Source of the DNA: Devosia submarina
GTDB lineage: Bacteria > Pseudomonadota > Alphaproteobacteria > Rhizobiales > Devosiaceae
Assembly (NCBI RefSeq): GCF_003056345.1
Contig: NZ_PYWB01000005.1
Span: forward strand, 1-64,000
Length of the DNA stretch: 64,000 bases
Reading direction: 5' to 3'
Shown here: positions 26,077-36,381 of the stretch, one piece after another
How positions within the stretch are numbered: the stretch's first letter is position 1
Layout: every line of letters starts with the position of its first letter
Made by a program: the position numbers and the translations under genes
Notes under the pieces: generated by a model
Database searches by the model: none
Seen by the model: only the letters and a program-made list of their open reading frames with translations
What the model was told of the DNA's origin: nothing

Positions 26077-27233
26077 CGACAGAACTTTCAAACCTGCCGC
26101 CGTCCGGCATCGACCATGCCGTCGTTGATGCCCGCAGCGCCGATATCGCCGTTGCCGGTCAGTGGAAGCTGTTCTGGCTCAAGTTCGTCAAGCATCGCTT
26201 GGCCGTGGCCAGCCTGTTTGTCGTGCTGTTCCTGTACCTAGTTGCGGCGCTCGCTGACTTCATTGCGCCCTACGACCCTAACGCCACCAATGCGCGCTTC
26301 ACCTACGCGCCGCCGCAGGCGCTTGGGCTGTTTGTTGATGGCAGCTTTGCTCCCCATGTCGATGGCTTGGCCATGGAGCTCAACACCGAGTCCATGCGGC
26401 GCGTCTTTACTCCCGACCCGGAAGCGCCGGTTCGCGTTGGGTTCTTTGTCCCCACTGCGCCTTACACCCTGCTTGGCTTCATCCCGATGCAGCACAAGCT
26501 TATTGGGGCCCTCGACGAAGGTCCGGGTGTATCCATGTATCTGTTTGGTGCTGACCGGCTGGGTCGCGATATTTTCTCCCGTGTTGTGCACGGTGCAAGG
26601 ATTTCGCTCTCCATTGGGCTTGTTGGTGTGTTTCTCAGCCTTGTGCTTGGCATCACTATTGGCGGTATCTCGGGTTTTTTTGGCGGTGCAGTGGACACGG
26701 TAATCCAGCGCGTTATTGAGTTCCTGCGCTCAATTCCAACCATACCACTGTGGATGGGGCTTGCGGCGGCTATCCCACTCTCATGGCCACCGCTGCAGAC
26801 CTATTTCGTTATCACTCTGATCGTTTCCCTGCTGGGTTGGACGTCGCTTGCCCGCGAGGTCAGAGGCCGGTTCCTCTCGCTCAGAAACGAAGATTTCGTT
26901 ACCGCGGCGCGCCTCGATGGCATGAGCGAAATTGGCATCATCTTCCATCATTTGGTGCCTTCGTTCATGAGCCACATCATCGCCACGCTCACCCTTGCGA
27001 TCCCCACAATGATCCTTGCTGAAACCGCGCTCTCGTTCCTTGGCATCGGCTTGCAGCCGCCCATCGTCTCCTGGGGTACCCTGCTGCAGGAAGCGCAGAA
27101 TATCCGGGCGGTGTCGCAGGCGCCCTGGCTGCTTTTCACTCCAGCAGCCGCCATTATCATCTCGATCCTGAGCCTTAACTTCCTTGGTGACGGCTTGCGC
27201 GACGCTGCCGATCCATACGAGGCCCATTCATGA
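26073..27233 (+). CDS. Opp/Dpp-type ABC permease, second subunit
   Basis: A 386-residue DppC/OppC-like permease. The long N-terminal periplasmic insert after the first helix and the loop GADRLGRDIFSRVVHGARISLSIGL are typical. The EAA segment is EDFVTAARLDGMSEIGIIFHHLVPSFMSH. Genes overlap by four bases on both sides. It forms the channel with the 25090 product. Confidence 0.94.
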   Translation: MTTELSNLPPSGIDHAVVDARSADIAVAGQWKLFWLKFVKHRLAVASLFVVLFLYLVAALADFIAPYDPNATNARFTYAPPQALGLFVDGSFAPHVDGLAMELNTESMRRVFTPDPEAPVRVGFFVPTAPYTLLGFIPMQHKLIGALDEGPGVSMYLFGADRLGRDIFSRVVHGARISLSIGLVGVFLSLVLGITIGGISGFFGGAVDTVIQRVIEFLRSIPTIPLWMGLAAAIPLSWPPLQTYFVITLIVSLLGWTSLAREVRGRFLSLRNEDFVTAARLDGMSEIGIIFHHLVPSFMSHIIATLTLAIPTMILAETALSFLGIGLQPPIVSWGTLLQEAQNIRAVSQAPWLLFTPAAAIIISILSLNFLGDGLRDAADPYEAHS

Positions 27234-28924
27234 CCTCCGCTACTCCAGCCACTCCGGTCCTGAGCGTCAAAAACCTGCAGGTGCAGTTTCCCACCCGCAT
27301 GGGTCTCGTGAAGGCTGTCGACGACGTTTCGTTTGACCTTTATCGCGGCAAGACCCTGTGCGTTGTGGGCGAAAGCGGATCAGGCAAATCCGTGTCGGCC
27401 CGCGCCGTCCTGCAGATCGTGGATCGGCCCGGAAAGATCGTCGGCGGCTCCATGGTGCTCACTCGCCCCGATGGCACCAGCGTAGATCTTGCAAAGCTTG
27501 ATCCGCGCGGTGGCGAGATTCGGTCTATTAGAGGCAGGGAGATCGCCATGATCTTCCAGGAGCCCATGTCTTCGCTCTCGCCGATCCATCGCGTGGGCGA
27601 GCAGATTGGGGAATCCTTGCGCATCCATTTCCGCATGCCCAAGGCAGAACGGCGGGCGCGGGTAATCGAGCTCTTGACCCAAGTGGAAATCCCCAATCCA
27701 GAGCAGGCAATTGACCGCTACACGTTCGAGTTCTCCGGCGGCATGCGGCAGCGCGTGATGATCGCCATGGCGTTAGCCTGCAATCCGTCCATGCTAATTG
27801 CCGACGAGCCTACAACCGCCCTTGATGTGACCACCCAGGCGGAGATCCTGACGCTGATCAAGCGGCTGCAGGCGGAGTACGGCATGGCCGTGCTGTTCAT
27901 CACCCACGACATGGGCGTTGTTGCCGAGATCGCTGATGAAGTGCTCGTCATGTATCGTGGCAAGGTCATGGAGCGTGGGGCGGTCGAGCAGATATTCCAT
28001 GAGCCGCAAAGCGACTATACTCGCATGCTTATCGGCTCGGTCCTGAAGCTTGAAAGCAAGGCCGAGGCGCGCGTCGCTCGAGAACCCGCATCTCTGGCAC
28101 CCGATCTGCTGCTTGACGTGCGCAACATGAGCCTTACGTTTCCCGGCGGCATGAAGGCGGTTGACGACGTGTCGCTCACCGTCTCCCCTGGCGAAACCCT
28201 GGGCATTGTCGGCGAGAGCGGCTCCGGCAAGACCACGATGGGCCGATGCCTCTTGCGCGTCTATGACCCGCAGCAAGGCACGGCCAATTTCCGCCGCGCC
28301 GATGGCTCGGTCACCGACCTGTGCTCGGCAAGGGGGGAGGAACTCAAGGCCGCGCGCCGGGAAATCCGCATGATCTTCCAGGACCCGGTCGGCTCCCTCA
28401 ATCCGCGCAAGACTGTGGCCGACATCATCGCCGAGCCGCTCCGACTGGCCAAGCTGGCGCGCGGCAAGGAACTTGATGATCGCGTTGCCGGCCTCATGGA
28501 ACAGGTGGGACTAGAACCCAGCTGGCGCGAACGCTACCCGCACGCTTTTTCCGGTGGTCAACGCCAGCGCATCGGCATCGCGCGGGCTATTTCTGTCCGC
28601 CCGCGCCTGATCATTGCCGACGAAGCCACTTCGGCGCTCGACGTTTCCCTGCGCAGCCAAATGCTCGACCTTATGATGAAGCTGCAGGACGAGATGGGGC
28701 TCTCGTTTATCTTCATCTCTCACGACATGTCGGTCATTCGCTACATGTGCGACCGGGTCGCTGTGATGTATCGCGGCAAGATCGTGGAAGCTGGAGACAC
28801 CGAGGCGGTCACCGGCTCACCCCAGCACGCCTACACCCAAGCCCTGCTATCGGCCATTCCCCATCCAGATCCGCGAGACCGGCGCCTTGCTGATCGCTTT
28901 CGCTACCAAGAGATCCAGAAGTGA
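27230..28924 (+). CDS. Fused dual ATPase of an Opp/Dpp-type importer
   Basis: A 564-residue protein with two complete ABC ATPase domains, equivalent to fused DppD and DppF. Domain 1 (about 8-265): Walker [10 protein letters not shown], signature FSGGMRQR, Walker [13 protein letters not shown]. Domain 2 (about 290-560): [29 protein letters not shown]. It powers the importer with the 25090 and 26073 permeases. The paralogous system at 61571-63627 keeps the two ATPases as separate genes. It overlaps the dehydratase gene by four bases. Confidence 0.95.
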   Translation: MTSATPATPVLSVKNLQVQFPTRMGLVKAVDDVSFDLYRGKTLCVVGESGSGKSVSARAVLQIVDRPGKIVGGSMVLTRPDGTSVDLAKLDPRGGEIRSIRGREIAMIFQEPMSSLSPIHRVGEQIGESLRIHFRMPKAERRARVIELLTQVEIPNPEQAIDRYTFEFSGGMRQRVMIAMALACNPSMLIADEPTTALDVTTQAEILTLIKRLQAEYGMAVLFITHDMGVVAEIADEVLVMYRGKVMERGAVEQIFHEPQSDYTRMLIGSVLKLESKAEARVAREPASLAPDLLLDVRNMSLTFPGGMKAVDDVSLTVSPGETLGIVGESGSGKTTMGRCLLRVYDPQQGTANFRRADGSVTDLCSARGEELKAARREIRMIFQDPVGSLNPRKTVADIIAEPLRLAKLARGKELDDRVAGLMEQVGLEPSWRERYPHAFSGGQRQRIGIARAISVRPRLIIADEATSALDVSLRSQMLDLMMKLQDEMGLSFIFISHDMSVIRYMCDRVAVMYRGKIVEAGDTEAVTGSPQHAYTQALLSAIPHPDPRDRRLADRFRYQEIQK

Positions 28925-30129
28925 AAATCACCGACATCAAGGTCATCGTTTGCTCGCCGGGCCGTAACTTCGTCACGGTCAAGATCATGACCGACGAGGG
29001 GCTCTACGGCGTCGGCGATGCCACTCTCAACGGCCGCGAACTGGCCGTGGTCGCCTATCTCGAGGAACACGTCATCCCCTGCCTGATCGGACGCGATCCC
29101 CATCGGATCGAGGACATCTGGCAATACCTTTATCGCGGTGCCTATTGGCGTCGCGGTCCGGTTACCATGTGTGCCATTTCTGGGATAGACACAGCGCTTT
29201 GGGACATCAAGGCCAAGGCCGCCGGTATGCCGCTCTACCAGCTACTGGGCGGCGCCTCACGCGAAAACATCCTGTGCTATACCCACGCCCAGGGGACTGA
29301 CATTGCTGAATGCGTCGATGCAGTGGGGAAGCGGGTAGACGAGGGCTACAAGGCCGTTCGCTGCCAGACCGGCATTCCGGGCCTACCCAACGTTTATGGC
29401 ACAGGCAAATATTCCGTCACCACCAATGCCGCCGACGACGCCATGCCGCGCGAAGAAGCATGGTCGACGTCCAAATATCTCAACTACGTTCCCGAGCTCT
29501 TCAAGCAGGTTCGCCAAACCTATGGCAAGGACCTGCATCTGCTTCATGACAGTCATCACCGGCTGACCCCGATCGAAGCAGCGCGGCTGGGCAAGGAACT
29601 CGAACCCTACAATTTGTTCTGGCTCGAAGACACGGTAGCGGCGGAACTGCAGGAAGGTTTCCGCCTCATCCGTCAACACACAACCACGCCTCTGGCCGTG
29701 GGCGAGGTGTTCAACACGATCTGGGATGCGCGCCTCCTCATGGAGGAGCAGCTGATCGACTATATCCGCATGACTGTGGTGCATGCGGGCGGCGTTACCC
29801 CGATGCGCCGGATCATGGATTTTGCATCGGTCTATGCGGTGCGCACCGGATGCCATGGCGCAATGGACATGTCGCCCATCTGCCTTGGCGCCAATCTGCA
29901 TCTCGATCTATGGGCACCCAATTTCGGCATTCAGGAATTCTCGGGCTACCTTCCGGAAATCCTTGAGGTGTTCCCCAGTGCCTGGTCCCTAAAGGGAGGC
30001 ATGCTTCACCCTGGCGAGGCGCTCGGCCATGGCGTCGACATAGATGAAGAACTTGCCGCCAAATATCCCTACCAGCGCGCCTATCTGCCGGTGAACCGTC
30101 TTGAAGACGGTACTCTCTGGCACTGGTAA
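28921..30129 (+). CDS. manD: D-mannonate dehydratase, type II (enolase superfamily)
   Basis: A 402-residue enolase-superfamily enzyme that dehydrates D-mannonate to 2-keto-3-deoxy-D-gluconate, a step of glucuronate catabolism. The length and every catalytic residue of the characterised ManD from Novosphingobium are found at the same numbers: Arg147, Tyr159, Asp210, His212, Glu236 and Glu262 (metal ligands Asp210, Glu236, Glu262). The GTG at 28921 overlaps the ATPase stop. Some ManD-family members have low activity or also use gluconate, so in vivo flux is inferred. It is the first of three tandem dehydratase-like genes. Confidence 0.92.
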   Translation: MKITDIKVIVCSPGRNFVTVKIMTDEGLYGVGDATLNGRELAVVAYLEEHVIPCLIGRDPHRIEDIWQYLYRGAYWRRGPVTMCAISGIDTALWDIKAKAAGMPLYQLLGGASRENILCYTHAQGTDIAECVDAVGKRVDEGYKAVRCQTGIPGLPNVYGTGKYSVTTNAADDAMPREEAWSTSKYLNYVPELFKQVRQTYGKDLHLLHDSHHRLTPIEAARLGKELEPYNLFWLEDTVAAELQEGFRLIRQHTTTPLAVGEVFNTIWDARLLMEEQLIDYIRMTVVHAGGVTPMRRIMDFASVYAVRTGCHGAMDMSPICLGANLHLDLWAPNFGIQEFSGYLPEILEVFPSAWSLKGGMLHPGEALGHGVDIDEELAAKYPYQRAYLPVNRLEDGTLWHW

Positions 30130-30156
30130 CAGCACTCGAACCCGAAGCAGCTTGAA

Positions 30157-31308
30157 ATGAAAATCACCGCTATTCACGCCTTTCCAGTTTGGGTCGGCAT
30201 TCGCAACCAACTGCTCGTCAAGATCGAAACTGATGAGGGCATCTTCGGATGGGGTGAAAGCGGCCTTACGGGACGAGAAAAAGCTGTCGTGGGGGCGCTG
30301 GAGCACTTCGCCGAGATCATCATCGGCATGGACCCGTTCAATATCGGCGGCATCTGGCAAAAGCTCTACCGCAGCCAGTACTTCGAAGGCGGCCGCGTCC
30401 TGGCGGCGGCGCAATCCGCCATCGACATTGCGCTTTACGACATCAAGGGCAAGGCGCTGGGCGTCCCTGTCTATGAACTGCTCGGTGGCAAGCAGCGCGA
30501 CCGCATACCCACTTTTGCCACCACCTCCGGCGAGCCAGGCGAGTCGATGATCGAGCAGGCACAGATGCTGATGGAAGCGGGCTGGACCGCGATGCGCCTA
30601 TCGCCCTCGGGACACGAGGAAACCATCTACGAGCCGCGCGAGCATATCGCCACGACTGCTAAATGGTGCACCAAGGCCCGCGAGGCGCTTGGTGACGAGG
30701 TGGTGCTTGGCGTTGACTACCATCATCGGCTTTCCGTCGCAGAAGCCGCCAGTTTTTGCCAAAAAATGCCGCGAGGCACATTGGACTTCCTGGAAGAGCC
30801 GATCCGCGACGAGGCGCCCGAAGCCTATGAAGCCCTGCGCCGGATGACCGATATTCCCTTCGCCATTGGCGAGGAGTTCGCCTCCAAGTGGCAGTTCTTG
30901 CCTTACATCGAGCGTGACATTCACCAGTTCAATCGTATCGACGTTTGTAATGTCGGTGGGCTTACTGAATCTATGAAGGTGGCAGGCTGGAGCGAAGCCC
31001 ACTACGTCGACATGATGCCCCACAATCCGCTGGGTCCCATCTGCACCGCCGCGACGGTTCATTTTGCAGCGGCTGTCTCGAACTTTTCTTGGTTGGAAAC
31101 CCGCTCGTCCCCTGCTGAAACTCATCTGGGCTTCGACAACTCGGAGTTCTTCCCGGTGCAGCCACGCCTGAAGCGTGCTTGCTATCAAGTTTCCGATGCT
31201 CCTGGCCTGGGGGTAGAAGTCAACGAAGAACTGGTGCGCAAACAGGAGTTCAAGTTCTGGCAGGCTCCGCTGCTGAGCCGCCGCGATGGCTCCGTCACCA
31301 ATTGGTAG
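30157..31308 (+). CDS. Enolase-superfamily sugar-acid dehydratase, DgoD-like
   Basis: A 383-residue member of the mandelate racemase/galactonate dehydratase group. The layout matches E. coli galactonate dehydratase by spacing: Asp187, Glu213 and Glu239 as Mg2+ ligands, His189 two residues after the first ligand, and His289 fifty after the third. Such enzymes remove water from an aldonate to give a 2-keto-3-deoxy acid. The exact substrate (galactonate, gluconate or other) is not readable from sequence. Twenty-seven bases after manD, same operon. Confidence 0.85.
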   Translation: MKITAIHAFPVWVGIRNQLLVKIETDEGIFGWGESGLTGREKAVVGALEHFAEIIIGMDPFNIGGIWQKLYRSQYFEGGRVLAAAQSAIDIALYDIKGKALGVPVYELLGGKQRDRIPTFATTSGEPGESMIEQAQMLMEAGWTAMRLSPSGHEETIYEPREHIATTAKWCTKAREALGDEVVLGVDYHHRLSVAEAASFCQKMPRGTLDFLEEPIRDEAPEAYEALRRMTDIPFAIGEEFASKWQFLPYIERDIHQFNRIDVCNVGGLTESMKVAGWSEAHYVDMMPHNPLGPICTAATVHFAAAVSNFSWLETRSSPAETHLGFDNSEFFPVQPRLKRACYQVSDAPGLGVEVNEELVRKQEFKFWQAPLLSRRDGSVTNW

Positions 31309-31345
31309 GCCCTGCGGCCCCGTATCTCCAAGAAAGTACTCGATC

Positions 31346-32479
31346 ATGAAAATCGTGGCGATCACCCCCTACCTAGTCAAGGAATGGCGAACCATGTTGT
31401 TCGTCAAGGTGGAAACCGATGAGGGTATCATCGGGATCGGCGAGGGCGGATTGACCTCTCGCGAACTGGGCGTGGCGGGTGTAATTGAGTCCCTCGCGCC
31501 CCTGCTGATTGGCGAGGACCCCATGCGGTCCGAACACCTCTGGCAATTGATGTGGCGCAGCGGATTTCACCCGTCCAACCAAGTGCTGACCTCGGCTATC
31601 GCTGCCATTGATATCGCGCTATGGGACATCAAGGGCAAGGCGCTGGGCGTACCCGTCTATCAGTTGCTCGGTGGCAAGGTGCGCGACAAGGTGGACACCT
31701 ATTGTCATATGGCAGCAGCCTCGCCAGAGGAGTTGCTGGGGGTTGCGCGCCAACGGGCGGAAGAAGGCTGGAATTGCCTGCGTTGGGACAGCGGTCCGTT
31801 CGGTGCTACCCTGTATGAACCGCGTCACGCTGTAGATTGGACGATCGACGCGTTCGCCCTGTTGCGCAGTGAGCTTGGGCCCGAAATCGAGCTGGCGTTC
31901 GACGCTCACACCAGGACCAGCGTTCCTGATGCCGTGCGTTTGTGCCGGGGCGTTGAGCCTTATCGTCCCATGTTTATCGAAGATCCTCTGCGCATTGAAA
32001 ACCCCGAATCCTATCGCCGACTGCGCGACCAGACCGCGGTGCCGATTGCAGCGGGCGAACAGCTCGGTACCAAATGGCAATTCCGATCGTTGATCGAGGA
32101 AGAACTGATCGACTATGCCCGTATCGACATGTGCATTGCTGCTGGCTTTACGGAAGCTCGCAAGATTGCTGGCTGGTGCGAAACGCACCTGATCGACTTG
32201 GCAGTGCATAATCCGATCGGTCCCGTGTCAACAGCTGCGTGTTTGCACCTGAATCTGGCTACGCCCAACATGCTGGTACAGGAACTGCCACGCCGTCCTG
32301 GAGAAAGCCTGGCCGACGTGATTACCAGTTCTCACCGCTGGGAGAACGGCTGGCTGATTGCCTCGGATGAACCGGGTCTTGGCCTGGAAGTAGACTGGGA
32401 AGGGCTCAGCCGCTATCCATTTGAGCAGGTAAGCTTACCCATCTTTTATCGGGAAGATGGCTCGCTAACCAACTGGTGA
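31346..32479 (+). CDS. Second DgoD-like enolase-superfamily dehydratase
   Basis: A 377-residue enolase-superfamily protein, again with the galactonate-dehydratase spacing: Asp186, His188 (FDAHTR), Glu212 (FIEDP), Glu238 (AGEQ) and His288 (AVHNP). It is about as long as its upstream neighbour, ends with the same SLTNW/SVTNW motif, and is probably an old duplicate with a different sugar acid as substrate. I use the ATG at 31346 (MKIVAITPYL), where the family normally starts; the longer frame to 31286 overlaps the previous gene. A hairpin follows the stop. Confidence 0.85.
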   Translation: MKIVAITPYLVKEWRTMLFVKVETDEGIIGIGEGGLTSRELGVAGVIESLAPLLIGEDPMRSEHLWQLMWRSGFHPSNQVLTSAIAAIDIALWDIKGKALGVPVYQLLGGKVRDKVDTYCHMAAASPEELLGVARQRAEEGWNCLRWDSGPFGATLYEPRHAVDWTIDAFALLRSELGPEIELAFDAHTRTSVPDAVRLCRGVEPYRPMFIEDPLRIENPESYRRLRDQTAVPIAAGEQLGTKWQFRSLIEEELIDYARIDMCIAAGFTEARKIAGWCETHLIDLAVHNPIGPVSTAACLHLNLATPNMLVQELPRRPGESLADVITSSHRWENGWLIASDEPGLGLEVDWEGLSRYPFEQVSLPIFYREDGSLTNW

Positions 32480-32481
32480 TT

Positions 32482-32499
32482 TTGAGCGGCAGCGCTCAA
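32482..32499 (+). terminator. Hairpin at the end of the sugar-acid operon
   Basis: TTGAGCG and CGCTCAA form a perfect 7-bp stem around GCAG, two bases after the last dehydratase stop. There is no clear T-run, so termination is probable from position rather than from a canonical signal. Confidence 0.45.
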
Positions 32500-32710
32500 C
32501 CAGCACAAGTTCATACCGTGCCGAGCGCCGCAGATCCATCCATCGATGAACCGCCTGAAGCGAGGACCGCTTCCACTGTGGACACTTCTGCACCGCCTGC
32601 GGCACCTTGATTGCCGCAGACGTGCTTGTTCTGCGGACCTGAAGCTTGGCAGGTTGTACTGGACTGGGCGTGTACCCGTCTCAACTAGGCTGAGATGTTA
32701 TTAGGGAGAG

Positions 32711-33331
32711 CTAAGCTGCTCGACTGGCGCGAACAAATGCTGCAGCGTGCTCAGCGCAGAAATCATCTATCACCTTGGGGAAATGCTGGTCGCCACCTAG
32801 CACAGTCTGATGCAGGTGAATGATCAGCAGGGGAGAAAGAAGTTGAATCGCCGCAAAGTGTGTATCGACATTTCTCATTTCGCCCAGGGCCACGTGCTGT
32901 GAAAGACGCTTGGCAATAGCCCCGAGAACGGGCTCCAAATGGTCGCCAAGATAGGCACAACCCACTCGCGGGTCCGCAAAGCCTTCGCCAAGCCCAATCA
33001 CTTGGAGGGCAAGAACGCCATGACTGAAGCCAAGGGAGAGCTTGGAAACGAGGTCTTCAATGGACTGCGGGAAGGGGCCTGATGGTTTGCTTGCCAGAGC
33101 CAGAAATGGCGCGCCTTCGTGTGCAGCCTGCTCCAATATTGCTGCTACAAGTGAACTCCGGTCAGAGAAATAGTGGTTCATGGTCGATACGGAGACGTTG
33201 CATGCAGCTGCAATGTCCCGCCAACTTGCCTTTCGCCCCAGTGGCGAGGACAGGTGCATACGAGCCAGACCGATCAGGGCCCTCCTTCTTTCCTCGAAAG
33301 CACGATCGCGACTGCCCTTGGGCCGAGGCAT
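32711..33331 (-). CDS. TetR-family repressor
   Basis: A 206-residue regulator with an N-terminal helix-turn-helix (ASWRDIAAACNVSVSTMNHYFSDRSSLVAAIL) and an all-helical ligand domain. The ATG at 33331 is nine bases after GGAG; a TTG at 33340 is less likely. It is divergent from the export operon at 33413-36381, with an inverted repeat in the 81-base gap, so repression of that operon relieved by a toxic ligand is the expected mode. Confidence 0.85.
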   Translation of the reverse strand: MPRPKGSRDRAFEERRRALIGLARMHLSSPLGRKASWRDIAAACNVSVSTMNHYFSDRSSLVAAILEQAAHEGAPFLALASKPSGPFPQSIEDLVSKLSLGFSHGVLALQVIGLGEGFADPRVGCAYLGDHLEPVLGAIAKRLSQHVALGEMRNVDTHFAAIQLLSPLLIIHLHQTVLGGDQHFPKVIDDFCAEHAAAFVRASRAA

Positions 33332-33390
33332 GTTCAACAACTCCAGTTTAGGAATCTAATCCAAAGCGGTCTGGCAATCGTACAACATTT

Positions 33391-33408
33391 TGTCTATCGA
33401 TTGAGACA
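33391..33408. promoter_or_regulatory. Probable TetR operator
   Basis: TGTCT-N8-AGACA, an 18-base inverted repeat ending four bases before the HlyD-type gene start and about 60 bases from the TetR start. Binding here would block transcription or its start. The arms are only five bases, so confidence is moderate. Confidence 0.4.
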
Positions 33409-33412
33409 TAGA

Positions 33413-34501
33413 ATGGCGAGTTCAGCACGGAAACAAAAAGGCTCCCGCATGCGTCGCTTATCTGCGTGGAAGATCTTGCTTGTGCTGGCGCTCTTTGGTG
33501 CGGGTGCTTTTGCAATCCTTGAACGTCCGTGGGAGGCCAAGCCAAAAAGTGTGGCAGCCGAAGTGCTCGCGCCAGGTCCGTATACGCAAGTGCTTGCCGT
33601 CAACGGTCGTGTGGCAGCGCGCGAGTCAGTTCCGGTTCGATCGTCCGTGTCTGGACAGGCGATCGAAGTCCTGGCCGGCGAAGGCGACATGATCAATGCA
33701 GGCAATGTGCTTGTGCAATTGGATGCTACGCAGCCAAAGAGCGTGGTGGATCAAGCGCAAGCAGCGCTAGATGCTGGTATTGTTCGGCAAGCCCAGGCGC
33801 AGGCCACCGTAGACAGGGCTGTGGCCCTAGGCGAAAATGCCCCACGTTCGACGCGTGAAGATGCCGAGCTTGCCCTTGCAGGTGCCACCAACGAGGTTGC
33901 CCGGCTGCAAGCAGCACTCGATCAGGCAAAGAGTCAGCTGGACCAATACACTATTCGGGCGCCGCTCGAAGGCGTGATCCTAACTCGGACTGTTGATCGT
34001 GGGCAAATTGTTGATCCTCAGGCTGAGCTTTTTCGTGTTGCCGATCTTTCTGAGCTACTGGTTGAGACCGATGTGGATGAGCTTTACTCATCAAGGATCA
34101 AAGCCGGGCTAGAAGCGCTTTTGAAGCCGGTTGGCCACAGTGTCTCCCGCCTAGGCAATGTTGTGTTTGCCGCACCAAGCGTTGATCCCGCGACTGGTGG
34201 GCGTGCCATCAAGATTGCCTTCGCCGAGCCAGCGGATTTGCCGGTTGGTTTGACTGTGAACGCCAATATCATTGTGTCCGAAGAAACCGAGGCGCTCACC
34301 GTTCCGCGGGGAGCTATCGTCACCGAAGGCGCGGACAGCCACGTGTTCGTGCTCGAGAATGGCGTAGCTGTGCGCAGGCCTGTCGAGTTTTCCGATTGGC
34401 CCGCCGATCGCGTCATTGTCACGGAAGGCCTCAATGAAGGTGATGTGGTGATCTCCGACTCTTCTGCGATTGCGGAACGTCAAAGCGTCGTTGCGGAGTA
34501 A
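33413..34501 (+). CDS. Membrane-fusion (HlyD/MacA-like) subunit of an ABC exporter
   Basis: A 362-residue periplasmic adaptor: one N-terminal membrane anchor (WKILLVLALFGAGAFAIL), a lipoyl/barrel-sandwich part split around a helical hairpin (VSGQAIEVLAGEGDMINAGNVLVQLD and IRAPLEGVILTRTVDRGQIVDPQAELFRVADL), and C-terminal beta-barrel domains. It links the inner-membrane permease to the periplasm or an outer-membrane channel. The start at 33413 is chosen; an ATG at 33449 has a slightly better AAGG. First gene of a three-gene exporter operon. Confidence 0.85.
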   Translation: MASSARKQKGSRMRRLSAWKILLVLALFGAGAFAILERPWEAKPKSVAAEVLAPGPYTQVLAVNGRVAARESVPVRSSVSGQAIEVLAGEGDMINAGNVLVQLDATQPKSVVDQAQAALDAGIVRQAQAQATVDRAVALGENAPRSTREDAELALAGATNEVARLQAALDQAKSQLDQYTIRAPLEGVILTRTVDRGQIVDPQAELFRVADLSELLVETDVDELYSSRIKAGLEALLKPVGHSVSRLGNVVFAAPSVDPATGGRAIKIAFAEPADLPVGLTVNANIIVSEETEALTVPRGAIVTEGADSHVFVLENGVAVRRPVEFSDWPADRVIVTEGLNEGDVVISDSSAIAERQSVVAE

Positions 34502-34504
34502 CGC

Positions 34505-35710
34505 ATGCTCTATGGCCTCAAGATTGCTCTGCGCTATCTCACCGCAAACAAGGGGCAAACCGGACTGCTAATTGCCGGTGTGGCGGTGGGCGTTTTCGTT
34601 TTCATCTTCATGAGCGCATTGATCGGAGGGCTGGCGGTATTTCTGGTGCAGCGCACCGTGGGCGATATCGCCCATGTCACGGTAGAGGCTCCATCGCGTG
34701 ATCCTGCATCTCTGCTACCCCCCGATGTTGGGGCGCTGGTTGCGGAGCAACGCGCAACCAATCAGCGCCAGCAATTGCGCACTGCAGATGCGTTTTTGCC
34801 CTTGATCGAGGCGCTCCCCGAAGTCGCCGTCACATCGCAGCAGATCGTGGGTAATGGCTTCATGGTGCGAGGTGTCGTCACTGCGCCGGTTAGTGTTACC
34901 GGGGTGGAGACAGACAAGGTGTCTGCAATTGCCGATATCGAGAAGGCGCTTCAAGATGGTTCGACCGATCTTGCCAATTCCAGCGTCATCATGGGGTCTA
35001 CATTGGCGAGTGATCTCGGCGTCAGTGTAGGCCAGGTGGTGCGCCTCCAGTCGGATCAGGATGTCGAGCGTCCCTTGGTGGTGAGTGGCATATTCGAGCT
35101 TGGCGTCGAAGCGTTGGATGCAAGGTCTGCCTTTGTCAGCCTTTCCACAGCGCGGACCTTGTTCAACCTGCCACAGGGCATTTCGCGTATAGAGATCAAG
35201 CTTAGTGATCTCAATCAGGCGCCGCCTGTCGCCCGGCGGATTGCAAACGAGACCGGCCTAAAGGCAACGCCTTGGACTGAGGGTAATTCCCAGCTCCTCG
35301 ACGGCCTTCGGGCGCAGGCGAACTCCGGCAATTTGATCAAGGCGTTTGCGCTCATCACAATTGTCATTGGTGTAGCCAGCGCACTCTTGCTGTCGACGTA
35401 TAGGCGCCGGCCGGAAATCGGCATCATGCGCGCAATGGGCGCCAGCCGAGGCTTCGTGATCTTAGTGTTTGTGACGCAGGGCGCACTAATTGGCCTCCTG
35501 GGTGGATTGATCGGGGCAGGGCTGGGGTATGCGGCCCTGCTGCCCTTTCCAGTTCCGGAACTGGCTCCGCCTGGAGGGTTGCCGGTTGATGTGCGGCAGG
35601 GTGCCTATGGCCTTGCCATTTCGCTTACAGCGATTGGGGCCATCCTCGCATCGATCCTGCCAGCACGTGCCGCCGCCCGGGTAGACCCTGTGTCGGTGAT
35701 CGGGCAATGA
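34505..35710 (+). CDS. FtsX-like ABC permease (MacB/LolC type)
   Basis: A 401-residue inner-membrane protein with one N-terminal helix, a large periplasmic domain (about 45-270) and three C-terminal helices, the arrangement of FtsX/MacB permeases. The RRPEIGIMRAMGASRGFVILVF segment is the family hallmark that contacts the ATPase. These are mechanotransmission exporters of lipoproteins, peptides or drugs. The ATPase is a separate gene that overlaps by four bases. The substrate is unknown. Confidence 0.88.
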   Translation: MLYGLKIALRYLTANKGQTGLLIAGVAVGVFVFIFMSALIGGLAVFLVQRTVGDIAHVTVEAPSRDPASLLPPDVGALVAEQRATNQRQQLRTADAFLPLIEALPEVAVTSQQIVGNGFMVRGVVTAPVSVTGVETDKVSAIADIEKALQDGSTDLANSSVIMGSTLASDLGVSVGQVVRLQSDQDVERPLVVSGIFELGVEALDARSAFVSLSTARTLFNLPQGISRIEIKLSDLNQAPPVARRIANETGLKATPWTEGNSQLLDGLRAQANSGNLIKAFALITIVIGVASALLLSTYRRRPEIGIMRAMGASRGFVILVFVTQGALIGLLGGLIGAGLGYAALLPFPVPELAPPGGLPVDVRQGAYGLAISLTAIGAILASILPARAAARVDPVSVIGQ

Positions 35711-36381
35711 GCGCACTGCTCGAAGTTCGAGACCTCGTAAAGACCTATGGTGAGGGAGAAGCCGAAACACGGGTTTTGCGGGGACTCGATCTGCGGCTCG
35801 ACTCAGCTGAACTCGTCGCGCTTCTGGGTCCATCGGGCTCAGGGAAAAGCACCTTGCTGACCATTTTGGGCACGCTGATGCGCCCCACGTCAGGTGAGCA
35901 TGAAATGTTGGGGGAGGACTTGACCCGTGCAGGTGACCGGGAGCTTACTGAGTTCCGGAACCGGCATATCGGGTTTGTGTTCCAGTTCCACCATCTCCTG
36001 CCGGACTTCACGGCGCTCGAGAACGTCATCTTTCCCCTGTCTGTCCAGCTTGGCCGAGAAACCAAGGCTGCCCGTGAGAGAGGACGGGAGTTGCTGGCAC
36101 GTGTCGGCCTTGAGCACCGCATGGACTATCTTGCGACCAAATTGTCCGGAGGGCAGAAGCAGCGCGTCGCTATAGCACGCGCCTTGATGAACCAGCCAGA
36201 ACTTGTACTCGCAGATGAACCCACCGGAAATCTTGACCGGGAATCTGCAATGCAGGTCATGGAGTTGATCGGCGAGATCAACAGAAACGAAAAGACCACC
36301 TTCCTGATCTCAACGCATGACGAAAAGATCGCGGAAATCTGCAGTCGTCAAATCCGTGTTGTTGACGGGCTGACCCAGTGA
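35707..36381 (+). CDS. LolD/MacB-type ABC ATPase
   Basis: A 224-residue ATP-binding subunit: Walker [10 protein letters not shown], signature LSGGQKQR, Walker [13 protein letters not shown] and the His switch STHDEK. It drives the FtsX-like permease encoded just upstream. Its last 104 bases overlap the 3' end of the convergent diguanylate cyclase gene. Confidence 0.93.
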   Translation: MSALLEVRDLVKTYGEGEAETRVLRGLDLRLDSAELVALLGPSGSGKSTLLTILGTLMRPTSGEHEMLGEDLTRAGDRELTEFRNRHIGFVFQFHHLLPDFTALENVIFPLSVQLGRETKAARERGRELLARVGLEHRMDYLATKLSGGQKQRVAIARALMNQPELVLADEPTGNLDRESAMQVMELIGEINRNEKTTFLISTHDEKIAEICSRQIRVVDGLTQ

